A DNA stretch of 9,985 nucleotides from Streptococcus lactarius (lineage in GTDB: Bacteria; Bacillota; Bacilli; Lactobacillales; Streptococcaceae). The first letter of the stretch is position 1; each line of letters opens with the position of its first letter. Of this stretch, positions 1 to 8,235 are shown in pieces. The stretch covers positions 52,301 to 62,285 of the forward strand of contig NZ_MRXX01000007.1 in assembly GCF_016642265.1 (NCBI RefSeq), given 5' to 3'. Both the position numbers and the translations under genes were made by a program. The notes beneath the pieces are model-generated. The model saw only the letters and a program-made list of their open reading frames with translations, ran no database searches and was not told the origin of the DNA.

Positions 1-144
1 TTTGTCCCAGCCTCTTAAATCATTGGATGGTAAAACAATAGCTTCGTCACACCAAAAAACATCATAATTCTCTATACTGATGCAAGTATCTACTGAAACT
101 TTCCGCTGTGAGAAAAGCGCCTGAAACAGTGATGTTTCAGGCAC
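1..144 (-). other. Doubtful open frame running off the left edge
   Basis: On the minus strand a GTG at 144-142 opens 48 codons without a stop through position 1, read as MPETSLFQALF... and ending ...DLRGWDK at the edge. An in-frame TAA lies just upstream, and no Shine-Dalgarno sequence precedes the GTG. The first third lies inside the three-hairpin element at 95-232. The last codons (RGWDK) are encoded by AGAGGCTGGGACAAA, which resembles the GGGACA terminator-like repeat found elsewhere in the window. I do not recognise the protein. It may be repeat DNA that happens to be open, or a remnant of a gene whose 3' end is outside the window. The first reading seems likelier. Confidence 0.2.
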
Positions 145-232
145 TCGGAATTATTGAGATCTTAGGCTCAATAATTAGTCATGGAACTTCTTTGAAGTTC
201 GTTGACGTCCGTACTCACCTAAGGAAAGTTTC
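95..232. repeat. Symmetrical three-hairpin intergenic element, BOX-like in layout
   Basis: GAAACTTTCC (95-104) pairs with GGAAAGTTTC (223-232), and GTGAG (108-112) pairs with CTCAC (214-218), giving a 15-bp closing stem with a small internal loop. Three hairpins lie inside it. The first pairs 119-128 with 133-142, closing a GTGA tetraloop. The second pairs AATTATTGAG (149-158) with CTCAATAATT (167-176). The third pairs GAACTTC (184-190) with GAAGTTC (194-200), extended by GTCA/TGAC (178-181 with 203-206). The element starts 17 bases downstream of the msrAB stop. An outer stem enclosing inner hairpins is the plan of streptococcal BOX elements, but I cannot match the bases to boxA, boxB or boxC. 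The structure is seen directly; membership of a repeat family is inferred. Confidence 0.6.
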
Positions 233-248
233 TAAGATGCTTTTTCTA

Positions 249-1184
249 TTATTTCAATGCATTTAACAAATAACCATAACCTTCTTGTTCCATCTCTTCT
301 TTTGGAATAAAGCGCAGAGAGGCTGAATTGATACAATAGCGAAGACCACCCTGGTCTTTTGGACCATCGGTGAAGACATGGCCGAGATGGGCATTGCCGG
401 AGCGGGAACGAACTTCGATCCGCTCCATTCCGTGGCTATGATCCTGGTAATAGTGGACAACGTCTTTGGCAATGGGACGGGAAAAACTTGGCCATCCACA
501 GCCAGACGCAAACTTATCCTTGGCAAAAAAGAGAGGCTCCCCCGTCGTAATATCCACATAGATCCCCTCTTCAAAGGTCTGATCATAGGCATTGTGGAAA
601 GGACGTTCCGTCGCACTTTCTTGGGTAACTTGGTACTGCTCAGGTGTCAGTTTCGCCTTTAGGATTTCTTGATCTGGCTTCTGATAAGCTACTGGATCAA
701 TCAAGGGCTGCTCAGCATCTGTCACATCGATATGGCAATAACCCCCTGGATTCTTCTTGAGGTAGTCTTGGTGGTAGTCCTCAGCTAGGATGTAGTGGCG
801 CAAAGGTTCTAGTTCAACCGCGATTTTGCGGCCCAGTTGCTTCTCTTCTTCCGCAAACACTTGGGCGATCACTTCACGATCTTCCTCGTCTGTATAATAG
901 ACACCCGTTCGATATTGGCGACCTCGATCATTTCCCTGTTTGTTAACGGACAAGGGATCGATCACACGGAAATAGTAGAGCAGAATTGCACGGAGAGTGA
1001 TCTTGTCTGGATCGTAGACGATCTGAACGGTCTCTGCATGATCCGTTTCCTTGATCAGTTGGTAATTGGTCGTTTCTACCTGGCCATTGGCATAGCCCAC
1101 CGTCGTCTTTTCTACACCGGGGATCCGTGAAAAATACTCCTCCAAACCCCAAAAACAGCCGCCTGCTAGATAAATCTCTGCCAT
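249..1184 (-). CDS. msrAB: Peptide methionine sulfoxide reductase MsrA-MsrB fusion
   Basis: A two-domain enzyme that reduces both epimers of methionine sulfoxide in oxidised proteins: MsrA the S form, MsrB the R form. The 311-residue product has the MsrA signature GCFWG at 9-13 with catalytic Cys10, and GGYCHID at 147-153 whose Cys150 is the probable recycling cysteine. MsrB occupies about 180-311, with SGCGWPSF (Cys229, probable recycling cysteine), GHVFTDGP (268-275) and [11 protein letters not shown], where Cys284 is catalytic. The two CxxC zinc pairs found in some MsrB proteins are absent. There is no signal peptide or thioredoxin domain, so this is the short cytosolic form. GAGGA at 1191-1195 lies 6 bases before the ATG. 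It has its own promoter, so it is separate from pyrD. No clean terminator follows; the three-hairpin element does. Confidence 0.96.
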   Translation of the reverse strand: MAEIYLAGGCFWGLEEYFSRIPGVEKTTVGYANGQVETTNYQLIKETDHAETVQIVYDPDKITLRAILLYYFRVIDPLSVNKQGNDRGRQYRTGVYYTDEEDREVIAQVFAEEEKQLGRKIAVELEPLRHYILAEDYHQDYLKKNPGGYCHIDVTDAEQPLIDPVAYQKPDQEILKAKLTPEQYQVTQESATERPFHNAYDQTFEEGIYVDITTGEPLFFAKDKFASGCGWPSFSRPIAKDVVHYYQDHSHGMERIEVRSRSGNAHLGHVFTDGPKDQGGLRYCINSASLRFIPKEEMEQEGYGYLLNALK

Positions 1185-1240
1185 CTTTTTTCCTCGCTTT
1201 CCGCATTCCCTAAAAGGAACACTTCTTATCTATTAGCTCC

Positions 1241-1269
1241 ATCATAATCCAAGAGCCTCAGATTTTCAA
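1241..1269 (-). promoter_or_regulatory. Sigma-A promoter of msrAB
   Basis: On the minus strand the -35 TTGAAA (1269-1264) is followed after exactly 17 bases by the -10 TATGAT (1246-1241). The start of transcription would fall near 1234, giving a leader of about 50 bases. It lies wholly within the pyrD-msrAB gap, so msrAB can be transcribed independently. I see no convincing pyrD terminator between the genes, so read-through from pyrD is also possible. Confidence 0.7.
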
Positions 1270-1306
1270 GGATTCTGCCTGCCCCCTCCATGAAAACAGC
1301 TAAGAT

Positions 1307-2242
1307 TTAGTCAATGTAGTGCAATTTGCCACGGAAGTCTTCCAAGCTTTGGTAGCCTTTTTCTTCCATGATAGCTTTGAGCTCAGCAGTGATGCGTTCA
1401 AAAGCTCCCACTCCTTCTTTATGAAGCGTGGTTCCGATTTGCACCATACTAGCCCCACATAGAATATGTTCAAAGGCATCACGACCGGTCAAGACACCAC
1501 CAGTCCCTATAATTTGAATTTCTGGATTCAGACGTTGATAAAAGGCATGGACATTAGCAAGGGCAGTTGGTTTGACATACTCTCCACCAATTCCTCCAAA
1601 ACCATTTTTTGGTCGAATCACAACAGTTTCATCCTCAATGTAGAGACCATTCCCTACGGAATTGACACAATTGACAAACTTGAGCGGGTATTTGTTAAAA
1701 ATCGCTGCAGCTTGATCGAAATGAACGATATCAAAATAAGGGGGTAATTTGATACCAAGCGGTTTGGTGAAATAGTCAAAGACTTCTGACAAGATGCGAT
1801 CGGTCGTATCAAAGTCATAAGCAATCTGAGGTTTTCCAGGGACATTAGGGCAAGAAAGGTTCAGTTCTGTCAAACCTTTAAAGTCGCTGTCTTGCACCTT
1901 TTTCAAGATGGTATGGGTCTCTTCAGGAGACATGCCGACGAGAGATAAGAAGAAGGTCCGGTCAGGATCTGTCGCTTGCAACTCTAATAGGTAATCCAAA
2001 TAATAATCTAAGCCTTGGTTGGGAAGACCCATGGAATTGATCGAGCCAAGTGGCACATCGTGGTAGCGTGGTTCGGGGTTTCCAGCACGGAATTCCAAGG
2101 TCGCTGTCTTGGTCACAAAGGTCCCAGCAGCCGAATTCTTCACTTCCTCCAACTCTTCCTTGGTCATACAGGCCACTCCTGCCGCATTCATCAGGCAGTT
2201 GTCAAATTCAAAACCAGCAATTTGTGTCTTTGTCGATACCAT
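1307..2242 (-). CDS. pyrD: Dihydroorotate dehydrogenase, class 1A (fumarate type)
   Basis: An FMN flavoprotein oxidising dihydroorotate to orotate in pyrimidine synthesis. Class 1A enzymes are cytosolic homodimers that use fumarate as acceptor. The 311-residue length and the sequence match the Lactococcus PyrDA type: KTAT (44-47), the substrate loop NSMGLPN (69-75), NLSCPN (128-133) with Cys131 as the catalytic base of class 1 enzymes (class 2 has serine), GIKLPP (163-168), NSVGNG (194-199) and the FMN phosphate loop IIGTGGV (244-250). There is no N-terminal membrane helix, which argues against class 2. AAAGGAG (2249-2255) lies 6 bases before the ATG. No pyrK partner is adjacent, again fitting class 1A rather than 1B. 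It is divergent from gdhA and has its own promoter and a structured leader. Confidence 0.96.
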   Translation of the reverse strand: MVSTKTQIAGFEFDNCLMNAAGVACMTKEELEEVKNSAAGTFVTKTATLEFRAGNPEPRYHDVPLGSINSMGLPNQGLDYYLDYLLELQATDPDRTFFLSLVGMSPEETHTILKKVQDSDFKGLTELNLSCPNVPGKPQIAYDFDTTDRILSEVFDYFTKPLGIKLPPYFDIVHFDQAAAIFNKYPLKFVNCVNSVGNGLYIEDETVVIRPKNGFGGIGGEYVKPTALANVHAFYQRLNPEIQIIGTGGVLTGRDAFEHILCGASMVQIGTTLHKEGVGAFERITAELKAIMEEKGYQSLEDFRGKLHYID

Positions 2243-2258
2243 CTTCTACTCCTTTATG

Positions 2259-2285
2259 CTCCCCCAAAACAGAGATGTTTGGGAG
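2259..2285 (-). promoter_or_regulatory. Hairpin in the pyrD leader next to the ribosome binding site
   Basis: In the transcript, CTCCCAAACA (2285-2276) can fold back on TGTTTTGGGGGAG (2271-2259) over the loop TCTC, with up to three unpaired bases on the 3' side. The stem ends 3 bases before the AAAGGAG. No run of U follows, so it is not an intrinsic terminator. It could affect ribosome access or mRNA stability. No function is shown. Confidence 0.45.
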
Positions 2286-2304
2286 GTTCAATTTTCTTTC
2301 TTTC

Positions 2305-2313
2305 ATTATACCA
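2305..2313 (-). promoter_or_regulatory. Extended -10 promoter of pyrD
   Basis: On the minus strand TGGTATAAT combines a perfect TATAAT (2310-2305) with the TGn extension. No good -35 lies at 16-18 bases; the best hexamer there is TTCCAG. Extended -10 promoters tolerate this. The leader would be about 55 bases. Confidence 0.6.
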
Positions 2314-2395
2314 TTCCTCAAGAAAGTCTGGAAAATCAAAGCCAACATTTCTGTTAAACATTCGGACTTTCCAGCACTTCTAAAGAAACTAACAA

Positions 2396-2410
2396 AATTT
2401 TCAGAAAATT
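2396..2410 (+). promoter_or_regulatory. CodY operator upstream of gdhA
   Basis: AATTTTCAGAAAATT matches the published CodY consensus AATTTTCWGAAAATT at all 15 positions. It ends 11 bases before the gdhA -35. CodY of low-GC Gram-positives binds DNA when branched-chain amino acids (and GTP in some species) are plentiful, so repression of gdhA in rich medium is the simple prediction. It also lies about 86 bases upstream of the pyrD -10, so an effect on pyrD cannot be excluded. Confidence 0.85.
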
Positions 2411-2421
2411 CAACTTTTTTC

Positions 2422-2450
2422 TTTACAAGCCGAAAAAAGTCTGTTATAAT
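2422..2450 (+). promoter_or_regulatory. Sigma-A promoter of gdhA
   Basis: TTTACA (2422-2427), a 17-base spacer, and TATAAT (2445-2450) preceded by TGT, giving an extended -10. This is among the strongest promoters in the window, as expected for an abundant enzyme. Transcription should begin near 2457, leaving a leader of about 90 bases. That leader contains a small inverted repeat (TGACA 2469-2473 with TGTCA 2479-2483). Confidence 0.85.
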
Positions 2451-2471
2451 GATCCACGTAATAAAACATGA

Positions 2472-3896
<1,425 letters not shown>

Positions 3897-3939
3897 TTAT
3901 TAAATAATTTCTTTCCGGCCTTTGGGTCAAAAGCTTCCT

Positions 3940-3973
3940 AACTCCTGAAATCTTGCCTTTCAGGAGTTTTTTT
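3940..3973 (+). terminator. Intrinsic terminator of gdhA
   Basis: AACTCCTGAAA (3940-3950) pairs perfectly with TTTCAGGAGTT (3958-3968) around the 7-base loop TCTTGCC, followed by a T run to 3973. It lies 43 bases after the gdhA stop. Between here and about 4112 I see no gene; there is only an AT-rich stretch (T7A7 at 4076-4089 and more T runs) that may act as an upstream element for the next promoter. Confidence 0.9.
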
Positions 3974-4112
3974 GTAGCTACTGATTTCTGTTAGGGCAAT
4001 CGGTCCCAAGAGAGGAAAGCCATTGTTAAAGAAGGAAATCTTGACCATCATTCGTGATAAGATTTGATCCCTGAATTTTTTTAAAAAAATTTTATTTTTT
4101 TACTTTACCCCC

Positions 4113-4141
4113 TTGCATTTTGAATAGATTAGTATTAAACT
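4113..4141 (+). promoter_or_regulatory. Probable promoter of the small 105-residue gene
   Basis: TTGCAT (4113-4118), a 17-base spacer and TAAACT (4136-4141). The -10 is only a moderate match. The A/T runs at 4074-4103 immediately upstream could serve as an UP-like element. The leader would be about 15 bases, ending in a very strong ribosome binding site. Confidence 0.4.
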
Positions 4142-4162
4142 ATAGCACAAGGAGGTGCGCTT

Positions 4163-4480
4163 ATGTTTCTAATCTCTCAAAACGAATATTATTCCATTGA
4201 ACATACCAAATCGGAACTGATCAAATTGCTGTCTCAAATGCGGCAAGAAATCGCAGCGAGTCGCCAATCTCAAACAAGCATGGCTTGTAGCCATATTGAG
4301 TATTGTTTAGAGCATTTACGCAATGCCAGAAGCACTATCGCTGTCAGACTCCCGGTCAAATCACTTGACCTTGAGATCACCTCCATGCTTGGACAGCACA
4401 TCCTGGTCCTACCACCAGAAGCGCGCAAAAGCTGGGATCAAGTCAAAACATTGACCCATCAGTATGGTCATTTTAAATAG
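4163..4480 (+). CDS. Small protein of unknown function (105 residues)
   Basis: I do not recognise this gene. The reading frame is supported by AAGGAGGTG (4149-4157), a full match to the 16S 3' end, with the ATG 7 bases after AAGGAGG. A promoter-like pair lies upstream and a terminator starts about 10 bases after the TAG. The product is soluble, with no signal peptide or membrane segment. Residues 11-60 look largely helical, with SELIKLLSQMRQEIAASRQ (17-35) and IEYCLEHLRNARS (45-57); a shorter, more hydrophobic stretch (SMLGQHILVLPP, 74-85) is followed by a last helix. It has two cysteines (42 and 48), not in a metal-binding pattern. It appears monocistronic between gdhA and mscS, and its neighbours give no clear clue to its job. 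Confidence 0.75.
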   Translation: MFLISQNEYYSIEHTKSELIKLLSQMRQEIAASRQSQTSMACSHIEYCLEHLRNARSTIAVRLPVKSLDLEITSMLGQHILVLPPEARKSWDQVKTLTHQYGHFK

Positions 4481-4490
4481 AAAAACTAGC

Positions 4491-4552
4491 AAAAAAAAGG
4501 GAATGCGACAAAACGAATCTTCTACAACATTTGTTCTGTCACACTCCCTTTT
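4491..4552. terminator. Shared bidirectional terminator of the small gene and mscS
   Basis: AAAAGGGAATGCGACA (4495-4510) pairs with TGTCACACTCCCTTTT (4537-4552) with two mismatches, and pairing can continue inward to about 4518/4529. Read rightward the hairpin ends in TTTT. Read leftward it is followed by eight T (complement of A4491-4498), so it should stop transcription from both convergent genes. The right arm overlaps the mscS stop codon by 2 bases. Confidence 0.85.
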
Positions 4553-5399
4553 AGTTTAGGCCATTTTTACCAGTTGGCAAATTGATGCCTGCTTCCATAA
4601 GAGCATCGTGATAGAGTTTATAATAAGTGTGGTAGACAGTGGTTTGGGTACCATTTTGAGCGGTCATGGCAATGCGGAAAGAATAACGACCATTTTTTTC
4701 GATCTGCGGTCCAATAATGGTCGGACCTGTCAATACTTCTGGATGGTTTTCTTGCTCTGCTTGATTGACCTGAGTGATGACTTGGTAAATCTTGTCGAGA
4801 TCTGTATTGGCATCCAGTGGAATATCGACCAGCACGCGCATATCCCCGCGCGAAAGATTGCTGACGACGGTAATATTCCGATTCGGAACAAAGTGGAGCG
4901 TCCCATCAAAATCCCGCACCTGGGTCGTCCGAATCCCGACACTGCTGACGATGCCGGCAATTTTGATAGACCCGTTGGTCAGGCGAACGTTATCTCCTAC
5001 ATCTAGCTGCCTTTCCAAAAGAATGAAAAATCCATTGACTAAATCTGAGAGGAAACCCTGGGCTCCCATCCCAATAGCGACCCCAGCGATTCCCGCACCG
5101 GCAAGCAAACTCGAGACTGGAAGACCTAAAATCGACAAAATCCAGTAGATCAAAATGAAATACAGACAGTAGTTTAACAGGCTCTCCACCAACCGTAGAA
5201 TGGTTTTTTGGCGTGCTTCATCCTGCCCAGCATATCTAAAGGAAGGAGCTAAAATCCTCTTGACCAGGCTGTGAATCACCTTTTTGGCGATATAAAATAA
5301 AAGAAGGACAAAAAGGAGTGAAATACACTTAGAAATCACCTCATCAGCGATTCTTGTCCAGTCGATGTTTTGAAAATACCGTTGAAATACTTGACTCAT
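4551..5399 (-). CDS. mscS: Small-conductance mechanosensitive channel (MscS family)
   Basis: A heptameric membrane channel that opens under membrane tension and vents solutes after osmotic downshift. The 282-residue length fits the E. coli MscS and B. subtilis YkuT class. Membrane segments are visible at about 22-42 and 74-92. The pore-lining third helix lies at 96-128, rich in Gly and Ala (SSLLAGAGIAGVAIGMGAQG, then FLSDLVNGFFILLERQ). The cytoplasmic beta domain follows, with DVGDNVRL (133-140) and the motif HFVPNRNI (169-176). A weak AAAGAG (5410-5415) lies 10 bases before the ATG, so translation may be modest. No nearer ATG fits, because the first membrane helix begins at residue 22. It is divergent from sstT and convergent with the 105-residue gene, so it stands alone. 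Confidence 0.94.
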   Translation of the reverse strand: MSQVFQRYFQNIDWTRIADEVISKCISLLFVLLLFYIAKKVIHSLVKRILAPSFRYAGQDEARQKTILRLVESLLNYCLYFILIYWILSILGLPVSSLLAGAGIAGVAIGMGAQGFLSDLVNGFFILLERQLDVGDNVRLTNGSIKIAGIVSSVGIRTTQVRDFDGTLHFVPNRNITVVSNLSRGDMRVLVDIPLDANTDLDKIYQVITQVNQAEQENHPEVLTGPTIIGPQIEKNGRYSFRIAMTAQNGTQTTVYHTYYKLYHDALMEAGINLPTGKNGLN

Positions 5400-5433
5400 G
5401 AATACCGTTCTCTTTCTATTTCTGAATACTTTG

Positions 5434-5442
5434 ATTATACCA
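5434..5442 (-). promoter_or_regulatory. Extended -10 promoter of mscS
   Basis: TGGTATAAT on the minus strand: a perfect TATAAT (5439-5434) with TGn in front. No credible -35 lies at 16-18 bases. The predicted leader is about 27 bases. Its arrangement is the same as at pyrD. Confidence 0.6.
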
Positions 5443-5478
5443 AATATTCGGATTTTAGGCCATTTTTTCTAAAACACA

Positions 5479-5507
5479 TTGCTTTTACACCCTATCTAAT
5501 GTATAAT
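5479..5507 (+). promoter_or_regulatory. Sigma-A promoter of sstT
   Basis: TTGCTT (5479-5484), a 17-base spacer and a perfect TATAAT (5502-5507). The transcript would start near 5514 and carry a leader of about 24 bases with AGGAGG. I find no operator here: the best CodY-like match nearby is only 9/15. Confidence 0.8.
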
Positions 5508-5537
5508 ATTTCTTAATATTTGCATAGGAGGTCCTTT

Positions 5538-6755
5538 ATGATTCATCATTTACTAGCTACTTGGAATAAAACCAACCTCATGAAGCGGATTGCGATTGGG
5601 ATCGTCGTCGGGGTTATTCTGGCACTGGTTTTCCCTCAAGCATCTGGAATTGGTATTTTAGGAGAGTTCTTTGTTGGAGGTCTTCGTGCGATTGCTCCCC
5701 TCTTGGTCTTTGCTCTTGTTGCAAACTCCCTCTCCCAACACCAAAAAGGAACCCAGACCAATATGAAGAAGGTCATCGTCCTCTACCTCTTGGGAACCTT
5801 TGCCGCAGCCTTTGTCGCCGTTATGGTGAATTACCTCTTCCCAGTGACAATTGATCTGAATACAAAAGCCACGAAAGGGACTGGACCAAATGGAATTGGC
5901 GAAGTGATCAGTAACCTCTTACTTAAAGTGGTCGACAACCCTGTTAACGCCCTGCAACAGGCCAATTACATTGGGATCCTTTCTTGGGCGACTGTCTTTG
6001 GGATTGCCATGAGAGAGGCGAGCGACCATAGTAAGGAACTCCTTCAAACACTAGCGGATATCACTTCTAAGATCGTAGAATGGATTATTAATCTGGCACC
6101 TTTTGGAATTTTAGGCTTGGTCTACACGACCATCTCAGGAAAAGGTCTCAGTGCCCTCAGTAACTACGGTCTCCTTCTCGTCATTTTGATTGGGACCATG
6201 GCTTTTGTAGCCCTTGTTGTCAACCCATTGATCGTCTTTGTGATGATTCGCAAGAATCCTTACCCACTTGTCTTTAAATGCCTCCGTGTCAGCGGAGTAA
6301 CGGCCTTCTTCACCCGAAGCTCTGCCGCTAACATCCCTGTGAATATGCGCCTTTGTGAAGAATTGGGGCTCAATCCAGACACCTACTCTGTCTCTATTCC
6401 GCTTGGGTCAACTGTGAATATGGCTGGGGCCGCTGTCACCATTAATATCTTAACACTTGCTGCTGCAGATACCTTACACATTCATGTTGACTTTGCGACT
6501 GCACTTGTCCTTAGTGTCGTAGCTGCGATCTCAGCCTGTGGAGCATCTGGAGTGGCTGGTGGATCTCTCCTTCTCATCCCCGTTGCATGTAGCCTTTTTG
6601 GAATTACCAATGATTTGGCCATGCAAGTCGTCAGCGTCGGATTTGTCATCGGTGTCCTCCAAGACTCCTGTGAAACAGCCCTCAATTCATCGACCGACGT
6701 CCTCTTCACTGCCATCGCCGAAATGAGCAGCTGGCCAAAAGAAAAAAGATATTAA
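5538..6755 (+). CDS. sstT: Serine/threonine:sodium symporter SstT
   Basis: An inner-membrane carrier of the dicarboxylate/amino acid:cation symporter (DAACS) family that imports serine and threonine with sodium. From the ATG at 5538 (AGGAGG at 5526-5531, 6 bases away) it has 405 residues, close to the 414 of E. coli SstT; an upstream in-frame TTG at 5520 has no such site. The fold is visible in order: helices from about 17, the serine-rich re-entrant loop [12 protein letters not shown] (259-270), NMAGAAVTI (294-302) at the NMDGT position of glutamate carriers, the second re-entrant loop [14 protein letters not shown] (335-348), and [15 protein letters not shown] (376-390). TRSSAANIP and NMAGA, rather than the glutamate-carrier forms, favour SstT over a glutamate or dicarboxylate carrier. 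It is a single-gene unit with a shared terminator. Confidence 0.94.
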   Translation: MIHHLLATWNKTNLMKRIAIGIVVGVILALVFPQASGIGILGEFFVGGLRAIAPLLVFALVANSLSQHQKGTQTNMKKVIVLYLLGTFAAAFVAVMVNYLFPVTIDLNTKATKGTGPNGIGEVISNLLLKVVDNPVNALQQANYIGILSWATVFGIAMREASDHSKELLQTLADITSKIVEWIINLAPFGILGLVYTTISGKGLSALSNYGLLLVILIGTMAFVALVVNPLIVFVMIRKNPYPLVFKCLRVSGVTAFFTRSSAANIPVNMRLCEELGLNPDTYSVSIPLGSTVNMAGAAVTINILTLAAADTLHIHVDFATALVLSVVAAISACGASGVAGGSLLLIPVACSLFGITNDLAMQVVSVGFVIGVLQDSCETALNSSTDVLFTAIAEMSSWPKEKRY

Positions 6756-6770
6756 ACCAACAGACAAGAA

Positions 6771-6804
6771 AACCCAGACCTCGCGATCTGGGTTATTTTA
6801 TTTT
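6771..6804. terminator. Shared terminator between sstT and the AGCS transporter gene
   Basis: AACCCAGA (6771-6778) pairs with TCTGGGTT (6787-6794) around an 8-base loop. Rightward it is followed by ATTTTATTTT, a good tail for sstT. Leftward the transcript has TTTTCTTGTCT after the stem, a weaker tail for the AGCS gene, whose stop codon (6800-6798) lies directly before the hairpin. The rightward tail overlaps the end of that gene by a few bases. Confidence 0.85.
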
Positions 6805-8129
6805 CTAAAGTAGCGTCTACTTTCTTGAATGATAATCGGTGAGAGAGCCAGTAAGGCGATCAAATTTGGCAAAGCCATCAATCCATTTACGATATCGGCT
6901 ATGATCCAGACAAGATCCAACTTGAGAAAGCCTCCAAGCCCTACCATCAATACAAAGAAGATCCGATAGAGATTAATATGTCTGACGCCAAAGAGGAATT
7001 CGAAACACCGTTCTCCGTAATAAGACCAGCCAAGGATAGTGGTCGTGGCAAAAAGCACTAGACAAAGGGTCAAGATGATCCCTCCTATCGGTCCAAAAAC
7101 ACCTGTAAAGGTATCATGCGTCAGCGTATTGGAATTGCCACTTGCCATCCATTCACCGGATACCAAGATCGAAAGTCCTGTCAAACTACAAATAATAATC
7201 GTATCAATAAAGGTCCCTGTCATTGAGATTAGGCCCTGCTCAACCGGTTCATTGGTCTTCGCTGCTGCAGCAGCAATCGGAGCAGATCCAAGACCTGATT
7301 CATTAGAGAAGACCCCACGCGCCACCCCTTTTTGGATGGCCATCTTGACCGTAGCACCAGCAAATCCTCCCATGGCCGCTGTCCCTGTAAAGGCTCCTGA
7401 AAAGACAGCTTTTAAAGTAGGAAGCAATTGATCCCCATGAAGGGAAATAATGATCACGGTGACAAGAATATAGGCCGCCGCCATAAAGGGAACCACTTTT
7501 TCTGAGACTTTTGAAATCCAGTGAATCCCACCAAAAATGATGGCAGAAACAATCAAAGCAATCACAACACTAGCAACCTCAGGGGCGGTACCAAAACTGG
7601 CTTTTAAAGAAGCTGTAATGGAATTGACCTGGGTCATGGTCCCAATCCCAAAGAGGGCTACGAGAACACCTGCTACGGCAAAGAAACTTGCAAGCGGGCG
7701 CCATTTTTCACCCATCCCATTCAAGATGTAATACATAGGACCACCTGAAATATAGCCCTTGTCATCCTTGGTCCGGTATTTAATGGCTAAGAGACCTTCT
7801 GCATACTTAGTGGCCATCCCAAAGAAAGCAGCCATCCACATCCAAAAGAGGGCACCTGGTCCACCCGTCTGGATAGCAGTTGCGACCCCGACAATATTTC
7901 CTGTCCCGACAGTTGCTGCTAGAGCGGTCGCAAGAGCTCCAAAGCTTGAAATATCCCCATGCCCTTTATCTTCCGTAAAGATTAACCGGAAAGCCTTGGG
8001 CAAATAGCGAATCTGAAGCAGGCTCAAACGGAGGGTCAGGTAAATCCCCGTTCCCACCAGAAGCACCAACAGCGGAGCTCCCCATACCAGATTGTCTAGA
8101 TTTTGAAAAAACTGCAATGCATGATCCAT
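6798..8129 (-). CDS. Alanine/glycine:cation symporter (AGCS family)
   Basis: A membrane carrier that imports alanine and/or glycine with sodium or protons. The 443-residue length and about 11 hydrophobic segments fit the family. Family motifs are GTGNIVGV (75-82), SGGPMYYI (128-135), the hallmark FSNESGLGSAPIAAAAA (274-290) and ILGWSYYGE (365-373). AAAGGAG (8137-8143) lies 7 bases before the ATG. The leader carries a glycine riboswitch and terminator, which points to glycine as a physiological substrate or signal. Upstream the promoter has three TTTTC/GAAAA palindromes. pepD lies upstream in the same direction without a clear terminator, so some read-through is possible, but the strong own promoter implies a separate unit. 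Substrate choice between alanine and glycine cannot be read from the sequence. Confidence 0.94.
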   Translation of the reverse strand: MDHALQFFQNLDNLVWGAPLLVLLVGTGIYLTLRLSLLQIRYLPKAFRLIFTEDKGHGDISSFGALATALAATVGTGNIVGVATAIQTGGPGALFWMWMAAFFGMATKYAEGLLAIKYRTKDDKGYISGGPMYYILNGMGEKWRPLASFFAVAGVLVALFGIGTMTQVNSITASLKASFGTAPEVASVVIALIVSAIIFGGIHWISKVSEKVVPFMAAAYILVTVIIISLHGDQLLPTLKAVFSGAFTGTAAMGGFAGATVKMAIQKGVARGVFSNESGLGSAPIAAAAAKTNEPVEQGLISMTGTFIDTIIICSLTGLSILVSGEWMASGNSNTLTHDTFTGVFGPIGGIILTLCLVLFATTTILGWSYYGERCFEFLFGVRHINLYRIFFVLMVGLGGFLKLDLVWIIADIVNGLMALPNLIALLALSPIIIQESRRYFRK

Positions 8130-8169
8130 TTTCTATCTCCTTTTTCATCGACCGATCGACTGAAAAGTG

Positions 8170-8202
8170 AAAAAGAAAGAGCACATGTCAAACATGTACT
8201 CT
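8170..8202 (-). terminator. Riboswitch-controlled terminator in the AGCS leader
   Basis: In the transcript AGAGTACATGT (8202-8192) pairs with ACATGTGCTCT (8188-8178) through one G-U pair and a TTG loop, followed by TTCTTTTT (8177-8170). It lies 41 bases upstream of the ATG, so it ends transcription before the gene unless the 5' arm is captured elsewhere. A second hairpin (GGGG/CCCC flanked by AAAAT/ATTTT, 8211-8233) sits between it and the aptamer. Confidence 0.85.
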
Positions 8203-8235
8203 GGTTTGCTAAAATAGGGGCTCTCCCCATTTTCG

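Noticed and set aside
2290..2304. CodY-like half site AATTTTC near the pyrD transcript start
   Set aside because: Only one half matches (about 9/15), so it is not a supported operator by itself.
3943..4053. A small minus-strand frame (MVKISFFNNGFPLLG...) after gdhA
   Set aside because: It has no Shine-Dalgarno sequence and reads straight through the gdhA terminator hairpin, so it is probably chance.
3978..4068. A short plus-strand open stretch (...GPKRGKPLLKKEILTIIRDKI) that might be the tail of a decayed gene
   Set aside because: About 29 codons with no start site and no recognisable family; too short to support a pseudogene.
5414..5432. Possible CodY box in the mscS leader (TATTCAGAAATAG)
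   Set aside because: About 10/15 and no physiological reason to link mscS to CodY.
7039..7431. Long open frames opposite msrAB, gdhA, mscS, sstT, the AGCS gene and pepD
   Set aside because: They lie inside genes with clear family motifs, lack ribosome binding sites, and their translations look like antisense reading.
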